DNA from: a virus
DNA: 35,646 nt
IMG/VR virus record: IMGVR_UViG_3300023175_000115
Span: 1-35,646 of that record
Strand: one strand, 5' to 3'
The notes beneath the pieces were generated by a model. It saw only the letters and a list, made by a program, of their open reading frames with translations. It was not told the DNA's origin and ran no database searches. The translations under genes were made by a program, and so were the position numbers. Positions 16,679 to 24,567 of the stretch are shown piece after piece; positions within the stretch are counted from its first letter, which is position 1, and each line of letters opens with the position of its first letter.

Positions 16679-18097
16679 TTCAGTATTAATTGATTTAATA
16701 AGATCTCTAAGTTTAGTTGATTGTGTTTTACCACTAACTTTACCTACTGTTGATCCTTCTGTTGGATCACTTCTAGTAGTTTCTTCACTGTTATCAACTG
16801 TACTTTGTTTTTTGATGTTATTGTATATTGAAGAGCCTGTACTTGTATATGTTGATGATTGCGAATCTTCTTCTGCAAGATCACTAATACGTAAAGTATC
16901 AATATTAAAATCTAAATCTACTTTTTGTCCTACACCACTTGAACTACGTGTTTTCATAAACTGTATTTGATAACGTCCACGTTCTTTCATTGCTCGTGAT
17001 GTAAAGATACCAATCACGTTATCAGCAGTTTGAATCTTACTCAAACCACCTGAGATATGCGAATGATCAAATTCAATTTCTTCAACAGCCGCTCTGTTTA
17101 ACTGCGATGCTGTCACAAATACTGTTTGTGTTTCCATTGCTAAGTTTCTTAGTTCTTCAGATACATACTTGTCTTTAATAAACAAGTCACTCGGTGAAAC
17201 TTTTCTACTCATAGGCATCAACAAGTCTAAGTAATCAATTAGTAATACATCTGCTTGTACACCGTTTTTAATTTGCCACTCTTTAACATAAGAACGTAAG
17301 TCATTTGCAGTCTTACCACTTGGCATATATTTGATTTGAATCTTTCCTGCTTTCTTACCTTGCACTTTAACTTTCATTTCAACATCGTCAATATTTTTAA
17401 ATATGTCACGTGTTGCCATTCCTGTTAACATTGCATCAACACGCATTGCTACAAGTTCTTCACTAAGTTCTAATGATATGTACAATACGTTCATGCCGTC
17501 AAGTGCAAAGTTAACAGCCATATTTTGTAGGAACAACGATTTACCTGCACCTGAACCACCTGCCCAAATGTTTAGTTCACCTCTGTTGAATCCACCAAAC
17601 AACTTCTTATCTAAACTTGGCCATCCTGTGCTTACTTGTCCGTTGTTGTCTTTTAGTTTCATTAGTCTTGCTCTTGGGTCTAAGAAATAATCAGTACCCA
17701 TGTCTTTTGCAAGACCAATTTGGATTGCGTCTTTAATTAAACCTTCTACTGGACCATACTCACCTTTTTCAAGTAAGTCAGCACTTTGTAAAATTGCACG
17801 TTCAAGTGCTTTCTTTCTACTAAACTTTTCAAATGTATCTAATAGCCAATCGTGATGCTCTTCTCCAACATTACTTGCATCTTGTAAACCAACACCACAA
17901 CTTTTGTTAACAATATCAAGTTCAGGCATAACTTTATATTCATCAACATATGTTTTAATAAATGTTGCTGTGTCTTTTAGTTTTTGGTCAAAGTTATCTG
18001 GATCAAATATTCCTTGACAACGCACATAACTTTCTGCATTGCTTAGAAACATTTCTAAAAACAGTTTTTGTATATCTTCTTTAAATTCTTCAGCCAC
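16670..18097 (-). CDS. Replicative DNA helicase, DnaB/gp41 family (475 aa)
   Basis: The start is GTG at 18097, preceded on the minus strand by AAGGTAAAG. An N-terminal helical domain (residues 1-150) precedes the RecA-like core: TGWPSLDKKLFGGFNRGE, Walker A GGSGAGKS near residue 190, Walker B VLLIDYLDLL near residue 290 and an Arg-finger-type region near SRAMKERGRYQ (about 395). The last 70 residues are Ser/Thr-rich and polar. This is the T4 gp41 layout and length (T4 gp41 is 475 aa). It unwinds DNA ahead of the replication fork and pairs with the primase at 21517. A sigma70 promoter lies in the end of the upstream gene. Confidence 0.95.
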   Translation of the reverse strand: MAEEFKEDIQKLFLEMFLSNAESYVRCQGIFDPDNFDQKLKDTATFIKTYVDEYKVMPELDIVNKSCGVGLQDASNVGEEHHDWLLDTFEKFSRKKALERAILQSADLLEKGEYGPVEGLIKDAIQIGLAKDMGTDYFLDPRARLMKLKDNNGQVSTGWPSLDKKLFGGFNRGELNIWAGGSGAGKSLFLQNMAVNFALDGMNVLYISLELSEELVAMRVDAMLTGMATRDIFKNIDDVEMKVKVQGKKAGKIQIKYMPSGKTANDLRSYVKEWQIKNGVQADVLLIDYLDLLMPMSRKVSPSDLFIKDKYVSEELRNLAMETQTVFVTASQLNRAAVEEIEFDHSHISGGLSKIQTADNVIGIFTSRAMKERGRYQIQFMKTRSSSGVGQKVDLDFNIDTLRISDLAEEDSQSSTYTSTGSSIYNNIKKQSTVDNSEETTRSDPTEGSTVGKVSGKTQSTKLRDLIKSINTESD

Positions 18098-18109
18098 TAA
18101 TTCTTTACC

Positions 18110-19093
18110 TTATTTGTTTGTATTATTATACCATAAATCTTGCGGAATGTCAACCTGTGTTTTTGTTTTGGCGAAAACAGCACCTAAACAACTGCCGGGA
18201 TCGCCTGGATGTTTTGGAACGTGTATTTTCTCAAACATACCGGCTTCACGTACTTTGTCAATAGCAGGTTTGTTTAATGCACACCCGCCCATAAAACATA
18301 CTTGATCATATAGGTGTTTTTCTTTTAACCAAACACTAATGCCCATAATTAATTCTTCAAATTTCTTTTGTACACTTGCCGCTAAATCTCTTACGTTAGC
18401 ATCTGGAAGCCAAGCATTTAATCCTCTATGCATATTAACATTGAATTTAATGCTAGGATATTTTATATCAAACAGTTCGTTAATCTCTTTCATATAACGA
18501 TCTGGATCTCCTTCTTTAGCCATTTCAGCAATAATGTATTCATCTCTATTTGCTTTTAATCCAATGCGTTGAGTCATTGCACTGTACCACAATCCAATTG
18601 AGTGAGGATAGCCTTGACTGTGAATACGTTTGATGCGTCCACCTAGTCCGTCCCATATAGTATACGTTTCAAACTCGCCAATACTATCTAGTACAACTAT
18701 ACCCCAACGAGTATTTCCTTTTGGTGCAGAGTAATATCCATATGCCGCATGACTCTCGTGATGTTTTGTAAAAGATAGTTTACAATCCTTGCTTATTCCG
18801 TAGTTTTGTAAATAATAGTTTACATTTGTATCACTGTAAGGAATACCTTGTCCTGCCCATAATTGACGCAACCATTTTAGTTTTGGATACTCGTACCATA
18901 CTATCTCATCTGGCATACCGTAAGATTCTTTTGCTACACTTACCATTGTGTAATTTAAATGAGGATCATTTTCAACGCCAGTGAAGTCTTTTGCTAAACA
19001 GGCCCATACAGGGTGTATACCTTTAAACACAGCCAAACTAGCATCGTGACTGTTTGCTACTATACCCCAACGTGTTTTATAATCGTTTATCAT
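18110..19093 (-). CDS. Carbamoyltransferase (NodU/CmcH/TobZ type, Kae1-like domain only; 327 aa)
   Basis: Residues such as HHESHAAYGYYSAP (about 110-123), VVLDSIGEFE (about 133) and CFMGGCALNKPAIDK (about 270) mark the Kae1-like carbamoyltransferase fold. Bacterial NodU/CmcH enzymes are around 570-600 aa with a second C-terminal domain; here only the N-terminal half is present. The metal-binding His-His-x-x-His and the Gly-Gly-Cys motif are kept, so it may be active on carbamoyl-adenylate with an unknown acceptor, such as a sugar or a DNA base. Its start overlaps the end of the 19090 gene (ATGA), and its last codons contain the DnaB promoter. Confidence 0.85.
   Translation of the reverse strand: MINDYKTRWGIVANSHDASLAVFKGIHPVWACLAKDFTGVENDPHLNYTMVSVAKESYGMPDEIVWYEYPKLKWLRQLWAGQGIPYSDTNVNYYLQNYGISKDCKLSFTKHHESHAAYGYYSAPKGNTRWGIVVLDSIGEFETYTIWDGLGGRIKRIHSQGYPHSIGLWYSAMTQRIGLKANRDEYIIAEMAKEGDPDRYMKEINELFDIKYPSIKFNVNMHRGLNAWLPDANVRDLAASVQKKFEELIMGISVWLKEKHLYDQVCFMGGCALNKPAIDKVREAGMFEKIHVPKHPGDPGSCLGAVFAKTKTQVDIPQDLWYNNTNK
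18125..18153 (-). promoter_or_regulatory. sigma70-type promoter for DnaB
   Basis: On the minus strand TTGACA (18153-18148), 17 bp, TATAAT (18130-18125). It lies within the last codons of the carbamoyltransferase gene. Confidence 0.75.
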
Positions 19094-19335
19094 GATATAC
19101 CCTTATACTTTTTCCAAAACGAGTGTAGTACATAAAACCATACGCCGTTAATGATAGGTTCAACAACAGCATCAACAGCCGCTAATTCAAAAGAAGCACC
19201 TGTAATTACATTATTGCTAATCATTGCAATAACAATATGTCCAAGTGTATAGATAACAGCAAGTGTAAAACTACTACCACCTATAAGTCTTTTTAGTAAA
19301 TTAAAAATACCTTCTTTAAATTCTGTCATAAACAT
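19090..19335 (-). CDS. DUF2061-like small membrane protein (81 aa)
   Basis: Two hydrophobic segments (about residues 20-40 and 50-72) flank a polar loop; the pattern WFYVLHSFWKKYKG at the C-terminus and the helix starting FKEGIFNLLKRLIG fit DUF2061, a family of two-helix membrane proteins. The in-frame ATG at 19329 is an alternative start. The gene follows the 37-aa gene without a gap and overlaps the carbamoyltransferase start. Confidence 0.75.
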   Translation of the reverse strand: MFMTEFKEGIFNLLKRLIGGSSFTLAVIYTLGHIVIAMISNNVITGASFELAAVDAVVEPIINGVWFYVLHSFWKKYKGIS

Positions 19336-19449
19336 CTACTTGTATATAAAAGGATCCTTCTCCTGTAATTTTTTAAGTTTCTTTTTTAATGCTCTCTTTG
19401 ATTGCCATGTCACGTACCAAAGTTTAATTTTTATCCAATAGTGTTTCAT
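19336..19449 (-). CDS. Tiny Lys-rich protein (37 aa)
   Basis: On the minus strand ATG (19449-19447) overlaps the stop of the SGNH gene as ATGA, and the TAG (19338-19336) is immediately followed by the ATG of the DUF2061-like gene. The product is very basic (13 of 37 residues are Lys or Arg) with an aromatic N-terminus, MKHYWIKIKLWYVTWQ, then a Lys/Leu helix. The tight packing on both sides argues for a real gene. A membrane-surface or nucleic-acid contact is possible. Confidence 0.6.
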   Translation of the reverse strand: MKHYWIKIKLWYVTWQSKRALKKKLKKLQEKDPFIYK

Positions 19450-20210
19450 AAGTTTTCCTCGATATATTTTACGAGCAAACGACTATAATCACCGTGTGCT
19501 TTTTCTACAGGATGATGTAAAGCCATTCTATTATAATTGTTTGTTGTTGCCCATTCGTTAAAACTTTCGCCGGTTGGGTCGTAATAGTTAACAGTATCAT
19601 ACACATCACTACGTACTTCACAAGGATGTATATTATTATGAAACAAAAAGTTGCCTACATTGTTTTGTAAGTAGTTTCTTAACAATAAAATGTTTGTATA
19701 CCACTTTTCGTATTCAAGTTCATAGTCCCACATATACTTACCAAAAAAGTTTCTTGCTTGCCAGTAAGTGTCAATAAAAATTTCACCATCACCTTTTGTC
19801 TTATTAGGAGTCACATTAGGGTTAATAAACAGTGTATCAAAGTGATTCATTTCAGCACACACTATATCAGATGTAAATTCTAATTTAAGATCTTGATCGT
19901 GCTGTACACTGTCTTTGATAGATCTAATACTAATTTCTCCTCTATTAATACTACTCCAACCTACTATAACAAAATAGTTTTTTAAATCTTCTCCTGCACG
20001 TTTAAATTCTTCTAAATCTTGAACACAACGTCTAGCAATCCATTCATTGTTTGCACCCGGCAATGCTCTATTAATACATTCGTCGTAGTTTAATTTGTTA
20101 GCAACGTACATAGGATAAGCATGGCGTTTGTTTGCTTCTGACATATCGCTGTCAGCAATACATTCGGCACCTGCTGTTAAACTGTCTCCTATTGCATATA
20201 TTTTTTTCAT
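19446..20210 (-). CDS. SGNH/GDSL-like hydrolase, copy A (254 aa)
   Basis: Block I is IGDSLTAG (Gly8-Asp9-Ser10). LPGANNEWIAR (about residues 50-60) supplies Gly and Asn, and a His-bearing C-terminal block HHPVEKAHGDYSRLL (near residue 235) can give the catalytic His. The SGNH fold includes esterases, lipases and carbohydrate deacetylases. It is a close paralogue of the next gene: both share HAYP(M)..., LPGA-NEWIAR and FVIVGWS-INR. The genes overlap by four bases. Probable action on glycans or lipids of the envelope or virion, as inference. Confidence 0.75.
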   Translation of the reverse strand: MKKIYAIGDSLTAGAECIADSDMSEANKRHAYPMYVANKLNYDECINRALPGANNEWIARRCVQDLEEFKRAGEDLKNYFVIVGWSSINRGEISIRSIKDSVQHDQDLKLEFTSDIVCAEMNHFDTLFINPNVTPNKTKGDGEIFIDTYWQARNFFGKYMWDYELEYEKWYTNILLLRNYLQNNVGNFLFHNNIHPCEVRSDVYDTVNYYDPTGESFNEWATTNNYNRMALHHPVEKAHGDYSRLLVKYIEENL

Positions 20211-20995
20211 AGACAGTGTTCCTTTATGTATGGCAATATTAGGTTTTTAAATTCTGTATGCACTTGCTTGTTAAAGTGTCCTTCGCGACGCATACCATAG
20301 TTGTGATGTTGTTTTGCCCATTGACTAAAACTAAACGTATCGAACTTATAGTAATGTTCGTCAAATGCTTTATCTATTAAAATGTTAGGTCTAATTTTAA
20401 GTCCTCTGTTCCATTCATGAACGTTATTATGCATAAAGTATTTGATGTTATTTGATTCACAAAAGTTCTTTACAAGCATTATATAACCAAACCATTTTTC
20501 GTGTTCTAGGTCTTCGTCCCAAAGAAACTGAGCACAAAACATTTGTGCATCGTCACCAAAATTACAAACTAGTTCACCGTTGCCGTCTTTCATCCATTTA
20601 GTAGTATTCGGGTTAACAAAGTTGGTTCCAAACATTTCAATTTCAGTTGATAGCATACCAAGTGGAGGCCATGCTCCAATCTTTTTTAAATTTTTAATTT
20701 CTTCTTTTGCTGTAATTTCTAATCTGTTAATACCACTCCAACCTACTATAACAAATACTTTAGAAAGATCTTGTCCTTCCTGTTGAAGTTTCATTAAATC
20801 TAATACAGTTGTACGTGCAATCCATTCATTAGGCGCACCAGGCAATGCACTGTTCATATTATTTGCAATACCTAGATCATCTGTAATTTGCATTGGATAA
20901 GCATGGTATTTGTTTTCTTCGCTAACGTTAGCATCACCTAAAATTTCCATTCCGTGTGTAAAACTATCACCACAAGCATAAACTAAATCAAACAT
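20207..20995 (-). CDS. SGNH/GDSL-like hydrolase, copy B (262 aa)
   Basis: Block I is CGDSFTHG (Gly9-Asp10-Ser11); LPGAPNEWIARTTVLD and FVIVGWSGINR follow, and the C-terminal GHFNKQVHTEFKN gives candidate catalytic His residues. It aligns along its whole length with copy A, so the pair arose by tandem duplication. Short stretches differ most between residues 110 and 200, the likely substrate region. The ATG is preceded on the minus strand by AGGTGAAAAA. Confidence 0.75.
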   Translation of the reverse strand: MFDLVYACGDSFTHGMEILGDANVSEENKYHAYPMQITDDLGIANNMNSALPGAPNEWIARTTVLDLMKLQQEGQDLSKVFVIVGWSGINRLEITAKEEIKNLKKIGAWPPLGMLSTEIEMFGTNFVNPNTTKWMKDGNGELVCNFGDDAQMFCAQFLWDEDLEHEKWFGYIMLVKNFCESNNIKYFMHNNVHEWNRGLKIRPNILIDKAFDEHYYKFDTFSFSQWAKQHHNYGMRREGHFNKQVHTEFKNLILPYIKEHCL

Positions 20996-20999
20996 TTTT

Positions 21000-21524
21000 T
21001 CACCTATAATTAAACGTTATTACAAACCTATATCCAGGCTGTCTTGGACTGCTACTGCTATGATATTGTAGTCCGTTAAATGTAATTAGCGTATTTTCTT
21101 GTGGCTTAACAGTGTTTTGAACTGTGTAGTTTTTAGCCGTTGTAGGGTAAAACTCGTTGTAAAACACAGTTGGAGCATCGCTATTGTTTACGTAAAATAA
21201 ACTAGTTGTATGTTCAGTTTCAAAGTCAACGTGCGGAGAATGATATTCATTTTCTTTTTGTCCTGAATAAAATATAAATCCTACACGACAACGTATAAGT
21301 TGCTTATTATTTAAATGTTCTAAAATAGGATTTAACAAATATGCTAGACTTGGATTTTCTAATTTATTATCGTCAAACACAGTTGTACTAAACCCATATT
21401 CCATATTTCCGCTTCCGTAAGCAACGTTATGATTAAACGTCCACGGAATAAGATTGCTAGTTAAATTTTGTTGTAGCAATAACAGATCTGTTTTTTCTAG
21501 TACGTTTTCCTTAATATCAATCAT
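21000..21524 (-). CDS. 2OG-Fe(II) oxygenase-like protein (174 aa)
   Basis: The His-x-Asp iron motif is SPHVDFE (about residue 99), the distal His is YHSSSSPRQPGYRFVITF (about 155) and the Arg ten residues later would bind 2-oxoglutarate. The double-stranded beta-helix core spans residues 85-170. Such enzymes hydroxylate proteins or small molecules and are abundant in marine T4-like phages, mostly with unknown substrates. The start overlaps the primase gene's end by eight bases. Confidence 0.75.
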   Translation of the reverse strand: MIDIKENVLEKTDLLLLQQNLTSNLIPWTFNHNVAYGSGNMEYGFSTTVFDDNKLENPSLAYLLNPILEHLNNKQLIRCRVGFIFYSGQKENEYHSPHVDFETEHTTSLFYVNNSDAPTVFYNEFYPTTAKNYTVQNTVKPQENTLITFNGLQYHSSSSPRQPGYRFVITFNYR

Positions 21525-22521
21525 TGAAATATGTCTTTGCTACTACTTCTATTTTAAGTTTATTTGTTTCAATACTGTTTATAATTTGTTTTAGTGTATA
21601 TATTCTACCATACTTTCTAACAGCATCATTAACATCTTTTATGTCTTTATCCCACGGCGGAAAACTAACACACCAACCATAGTGCAATGCACTTTCTACA
21701 AGATCCTGTCCTGCTTTATCTCTATCAGGAACAACAACTACTTGCCGTTGTAAACTGTTAATTAACATTGCTTGTTGATCGCTGATGTCATTACGTAGTA
21801 CAGCAACACCGTCAATTGAAATAGCATCAATTGGTCCTTCAACAACAAAACAATAACGTCTATAATAGTTTTGTCTATCTAAATTAAAAACATACCCCGG
21901 TTGGCTATCTGTAATATATTTGGGGGAGCCGTCTCCTATCTTTCGAGCAGTGTATCCGACTATGTCCCCTTGATAATAGAATGGTATAATCAGCCTTGAC
22001 TTATATGAACCCTCTGGAGTCCACATAAAATCATAATCATCTACCATCAGGCCTCTGCCTAAAATATATTCAACGGCTCCTATGAATTCTGATTCTAAGT
22101 CTTCAGGTTTAACATCATCTCGTCTTAACCTGTCTGCTATTAGACTAGCCCCTGACGCAAGTTTCTTAGTTTCAAATGTTGGTGTAATAATTACGTGTTC
22201 ATCATTTGAATTCTCTTTTAATTTTAAAGCCTCAAGACTGATTCTTGTAATCTCAGAATCTGGCATACCTAACCATCCTAATAGTTTACGCATCTTATAA
22301 GATATGTTTCTACCAGGAACATAACTGGTTGTATACCCGCAGTTAAAGCAATGATAACTTATAGTACCATCACCATTAAACATCATACCACCACGCTTAC
22401 GCTTGTCTGCACCTTCGCCATTGTGTATACAGCAAGGTGCATCAAAAGAAATCCACCCACTAGGAGTTTGTTTTCTTTTCGAAGGTAATGCGGCGGTGAC
22501 ACTAGATTGAATCGAATTCAT
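21517..22521 (-). CDS. DNA primase, gp61/DnaG type (334 aa)
   Basis: An N-terminal zinc-binding region (Cys-Cys-x-His near residues 30-33 and HCFNCGYTT near 55-63) precedes a TOPRIM core: FVVEGPIDAISI (about residue 230) with the catalytic Glu, and VVVPDRDKAGQDL (about 263) with the Asp-x-Asp. Length is close to T4 gp61 (342). It synthesises primers at the fork together with the gp41-type helicase. The ATG directly follows a promoter (-10 TAAAAT, 22533-22528) with only six bases between, so the primase mRNA is probably leaderless. Confidence 0.93.
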   Translation of the reverse strand: MNSIQSSVTAALPSKRKQTPSGWISFDAPCCIHNGEGADKRKRGGMMFNGDGTISYHCFNCGYTTSYVPGRNISYKMRKLLGWLGMPDSEITRISLEALKLKENSNDEHVIITPTFETKKLASGASLIADRLRRDDVKPEDLESEFIGAVEYILGRGLMVDDYDFMWTPEGSYKSRLIIPFYYQGDIVGYTARKIGDGSPKYITDSQPGYVFNLDRQNYYRRYCFVVEGPIDAISIDGVAVLRNDISDQQAMLINSLQRQVVVVPDRDKAGQDLVESALHYGWCVSFPPWDKDIKDVNDAVRKYGRIYTLKQIINSIETNKLKIEVVAKTYFND

Positions 22522-22527
22522 ACTAGT

Positions 22528-22556
22528 ATTTTACGATCTTACGAGGACTTTGTCAA
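22528..22556 (-). promoter_or_regulatory. sigma70-type promoter for primase
   Basis: On the minus strand TTGACA (22556-22551), 17 bp, TAAAAT (22533-22528). The ATG at 22521 lies where +1 is expected. The sequence AAAATACTAGTATG also has the five-base spacing of the leaderless late starts. Confidence 0.65.
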
Positions 22557-23337
22557 GTGTTCCGGTGTTCGAAATGGAAGGAATATGTTTAATTCTTAGC
22601 CAACTATATACTCCATTTACATTTATATAATTGGTTTCTGTAGAATTAGATAGTGCTACACTTTTAACTTCAACCCAATCTGTTCCATTACTAGGTTGTA
22701 CATCAAGTGTTGCTTCAACGTATAAAGTTCCGTCATATCCAGTAGTTTCATATTGGATAGTATGCAATGGGTTTGCTCTTTTAAATCTTGCATTTGCATC
22801 AATATGACTGCTTGTGTATGTTGTTATATTTGTATCATAATCTGTAATACCACTAAACGTTGTAATACTATCGCTTTCAGTGTGCGTAGTAAAGCAGTTG
22901 TCTACAATAGCAATTCTACCACAAGCATCATGATATGTGTTCGTATATGTAGGTTTCTGAACATTATTTACTGTACGTTTGATAGAAAATCTATAAGTTT
23001 GTGATACTAGATCAACAGTATCGCTTTCGCTTAAATCTATTGTAATAACACCTTTAGTAGAACGTGTACTTCCGTCATCGACAACAGTCATCGACTTATT
23101 TAAAAACGTTGATCCTGTTTCCTTGTCTAGCAACATAAATGTGAATGTGTTTCCTGAACTAATGTCAATAGGTTTTTGGTCTTGATTTTTGACCGTAAAT
23201 TTAAGGGTATTTGACACCCCCTTAAACACTTTTAAATCGCTTTGATACATAGGTGCATATCCTTGTTCTACTCCGGAGTCCAAATCACTGTAAATGGTAC
23301 TACCGGTTTCATAAATATATATTGGTACTTTGAGCAT
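22531..23337 (-). CDS. Probable virion protein, BppU-like N-terminus (268 aa)
   Basis: Residues 30-130 (FKGVSNTLKFTVKNQDQKPI, then GNTFTFMLLDKETG) resemble the N-terminal beta-sandwich of baseplate upper proteins of the BppU type, and the rest is a Thr/Ser/Asn-rich beta domain, as in receptor-binding or tail-fibre-associated proteins. No enzymatic motif is seen. A TATAAATA late promoter (23366-23359 on the minus strand) and an AGGATG site precede it, as expected for a structural gene. It stands between primase and a divergent plus-strand gene. Confidence 0.65.
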   Translation of the reverse strand: MLKVPIYIYETGSTIYSDLDSGVEQGYAPMYQSDLKVFKGVSNTLKFTVKNQDQKPIDISSGNTFTFMLLDKETGSTFLNKSMTVVDDGSTRSTKGVITIDLSESDTVDLVSQTYRFSIKRTVNNVQKPTYTNTYHDACGRIAIVDNCFTTHTESDSITTFSGITDYDTNITTYTSSHIDANARFKRANPLHTIQYETTGYDGTLYVEATLDVQPSNGTDWVEVKSVALSNSTETNYINVNGVYSWLRIKHIPSISNTGTLDKVLVRS

Positions 23338-23358
23338 ATCATTGTGTCATCCTACTTG

Positions 23359-23366
23359 TATTTATA
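23359..23366 (-). promoter_or_regulatory. T4-type late promoter (TATAAATA)
   Basis: Perfect TATAAATA on the minus strand, predicted +1 near 23353, 16 bases before the ATG at 23337. It is the only perfect octamer among the late-type elements listed here. Confidence 0.75.
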
Positions 23367-23375
23367 TGAAAGACT

Positions 23376-23747
23376 ATGGCAATTAGAAACGAAGAATTAG
23401 AACAATCAATACCGTTTATTAGCGGTATCAAACACGCAAACAACGAGTACGTTGGGATCATTATTAATCAAGATCACAGCGTCACAAGTATTTACGATCT
23501 TGCGAATTGCACTGACGAAGAAAAAACATTAATCTTACAGTGCGGTGAAGTATGGTGGTGGGAATCAAACAGAAAACTTCCTATTAACATTTTCCTTAAA
23601 AGAGAAATGCAGTTGTTCAAACACATGATTAAAAGTTTCAATACAAAAGATGTTGAGATACTTTTTGGTCCTGTTGTTAGATTACACGATATTGCACAAA
23701 AACGTGTTAAACGCAAAAGCATTCAACTAGTTCGTAAATTAAAGTAA
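23376..23747 (+). CDS. Conserved hypothetical protein (123 aa)
   Basis: The only plus-strand gene in this part of the map. The ATG follows GAAAGACT. The protein has a compact alpha/beta start (MAIRNEELEQSIPFISG), a Trp-Trp-Trp cluster near residue 70 (GEVWWWESNRKLPINIF) and a basic C-terminal helix (residues 95-123). I have a sense of similar proteins in marine T4-like phages but can give no function. It converges on the zinc-finger gene at 23748 with no space between stops. Confidence 0.7.
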   Translation: MAIRNEELEQSIPFISGIKHANNEYVGIIINQDHSVTSIYDLANCTDEEKTLILQCGEVWWWESNRKLPINIFLKREMQLFKHMIKSFNTKDVEILFGPVVRLHDIAQKRVKRKSIQLVRKLK

Positions 23748-24005
23748 TTAGTTAAACTTTTCGTGTAGGTTAGCACAGTCTACACACAGTTCCACTCCCG
23801 GTACTACTTTTCTTCTTGCTTCAGGAATTTCATTTCCACACTCAATACATTCTTCTAAACTTGGTTTAGATTGCTTTTCACTCATCATATCTCTATGCTT
23901 TCGTAATGCGGCTTCGTTTTCAAATAGTGCGGCAACTTGTGCTACTTCTGCCTCTTCTTCGTTATTGTATTCAAAAATAAAATGTTCTTCGTTGTTATTA
24001 TTCAT
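23748..24005 (-). CDS. DksA/TraR-type C4 zinc-finger protein (85 aa)
   Basis: The C-terminal half contains CIECGNEIPEARRKVVPGVE followed by LCVDC, the four-cysteine zinc finger of the DksA/TraR family. Residues 1-45 form a helical, acidic N-terminus. Full DksA is about 150 aa; small phage and plasmid TraR-like proteins are about 70-90 aa, matching this one. Family members bind the secondary channel of RNA polymerase to alter promoter use. A role in reprogramming host transcription is therefore likely. It overlaps the next gene by eight bases. Confidence 0.8.
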   Translation of the reverse strand: MNNNNEEHFIFEYNNEEEAEVAQVAALFENEAALRKHRDMMSEKQSKPSLEECIECGNEIPEARRKVVPGVELCVDCANLHEKFN

Positions 24006-24567
24006 ATAGTTCTTCGCAAATTAAATTCATATGTACCACAATCGCATGAGCATATGCTACTGCGTGTGCTTTTTTAAAATAATAGGATCCGTCTTCAGGT
24101 TTCGTCCAAACGTTCTTCATCACCGTATCCCACGGTTGTCCAAGCAAACTCCTCTTCGCGGGACGTATAATCGCTAGTACCGCCGCCAGTTGCTCTATGC
24201 TCGTTGGTTTCATTTCTTTTAGAATGTCGCTGTGTTCTGCGACGTGAAATAAGTTGTTGCTGAAGTCTGGCTCGGTAAGTAATTCCCATAACGGTTCCTT
24301 TTGTAATAGTGTATTTAAATGATTTTCGTCTTTTACTTTCTCATAGATATGAACATTTAACATATCTATTTTAAAATATCCTCTTTCGTCTGCTTCTTTG
24401 TGATCGATAGTACAGATATCTGTAAAAGGATTGACAGGTGCATTATGAAAATAAATTCCTGTGTTGTGCTTTTTAAGAGTTCCTTTTTCTATTCGCGAGG
24501 CCTTAATGTGCTTGAAATTTTCTAGCACTTTTTCACGATCAAAAAAATCTAAATCAACATCAGGCAA
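23998..24567 (-). CDS. Miniature DnaE-like protein (DNA polymerase III alpha palm remnant, 189 aa)
   Basis: MPDVDLDFFDREKVLENF matches the DnaE palm motif (PDxDxDF) with the first two catalytic aspartates. GYFKIDMLNVHIYEKV at about residues 63-78 matches the KFDFLGL segment with the third, and EQLAAVLAIIRPAKRSL (about 124) and YYFKKAHAVAYAHAIVV (about 158) match the downstream RPG and NKSHAxAYA segments of bacterial alpha subunits. The protein has about one-sixth of the usual length (about 1100-1160) and lacks the PHP and most of the finger and duplex-binding regions. Neighbours are a zinc-finger protein and gp62-like genes. It could be a structural or regulatory replication factor, or a cryptic polymerase. 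Confidence 0.7.
   Translation of the reverse strand: MPDVDLDFFDREKVLENFKHIKASRIEKGTLKKHNTGIYFHNAPVNPFTDICTIDHKEADERGYFKIDMLNVHIYEKVKDENHLNTLLQKEPLWELLTEPDFSNNLFHVAEHSDILKEMKPTSIEQLAAVLAIIRPAKRSLLGQPWDTVMKNVWTKPEDGSYYFKKAHAVAYAHAIVVHMNLICEELYE

Noticed and set aside
24095-24289. Alternative minus-strand frame inside the DnaE-like gene
   Set aside because: It is the shadow of the main frame; only the main frame carries the conserved polymerase motifs.
23998-24567. DnaE-like gene as a mere pseudogene fragment
   Set aside because: It has its own start, tight four- to eight-base overlaps with both neighbours, and intact motif spacing, which argue for a maintained gene.
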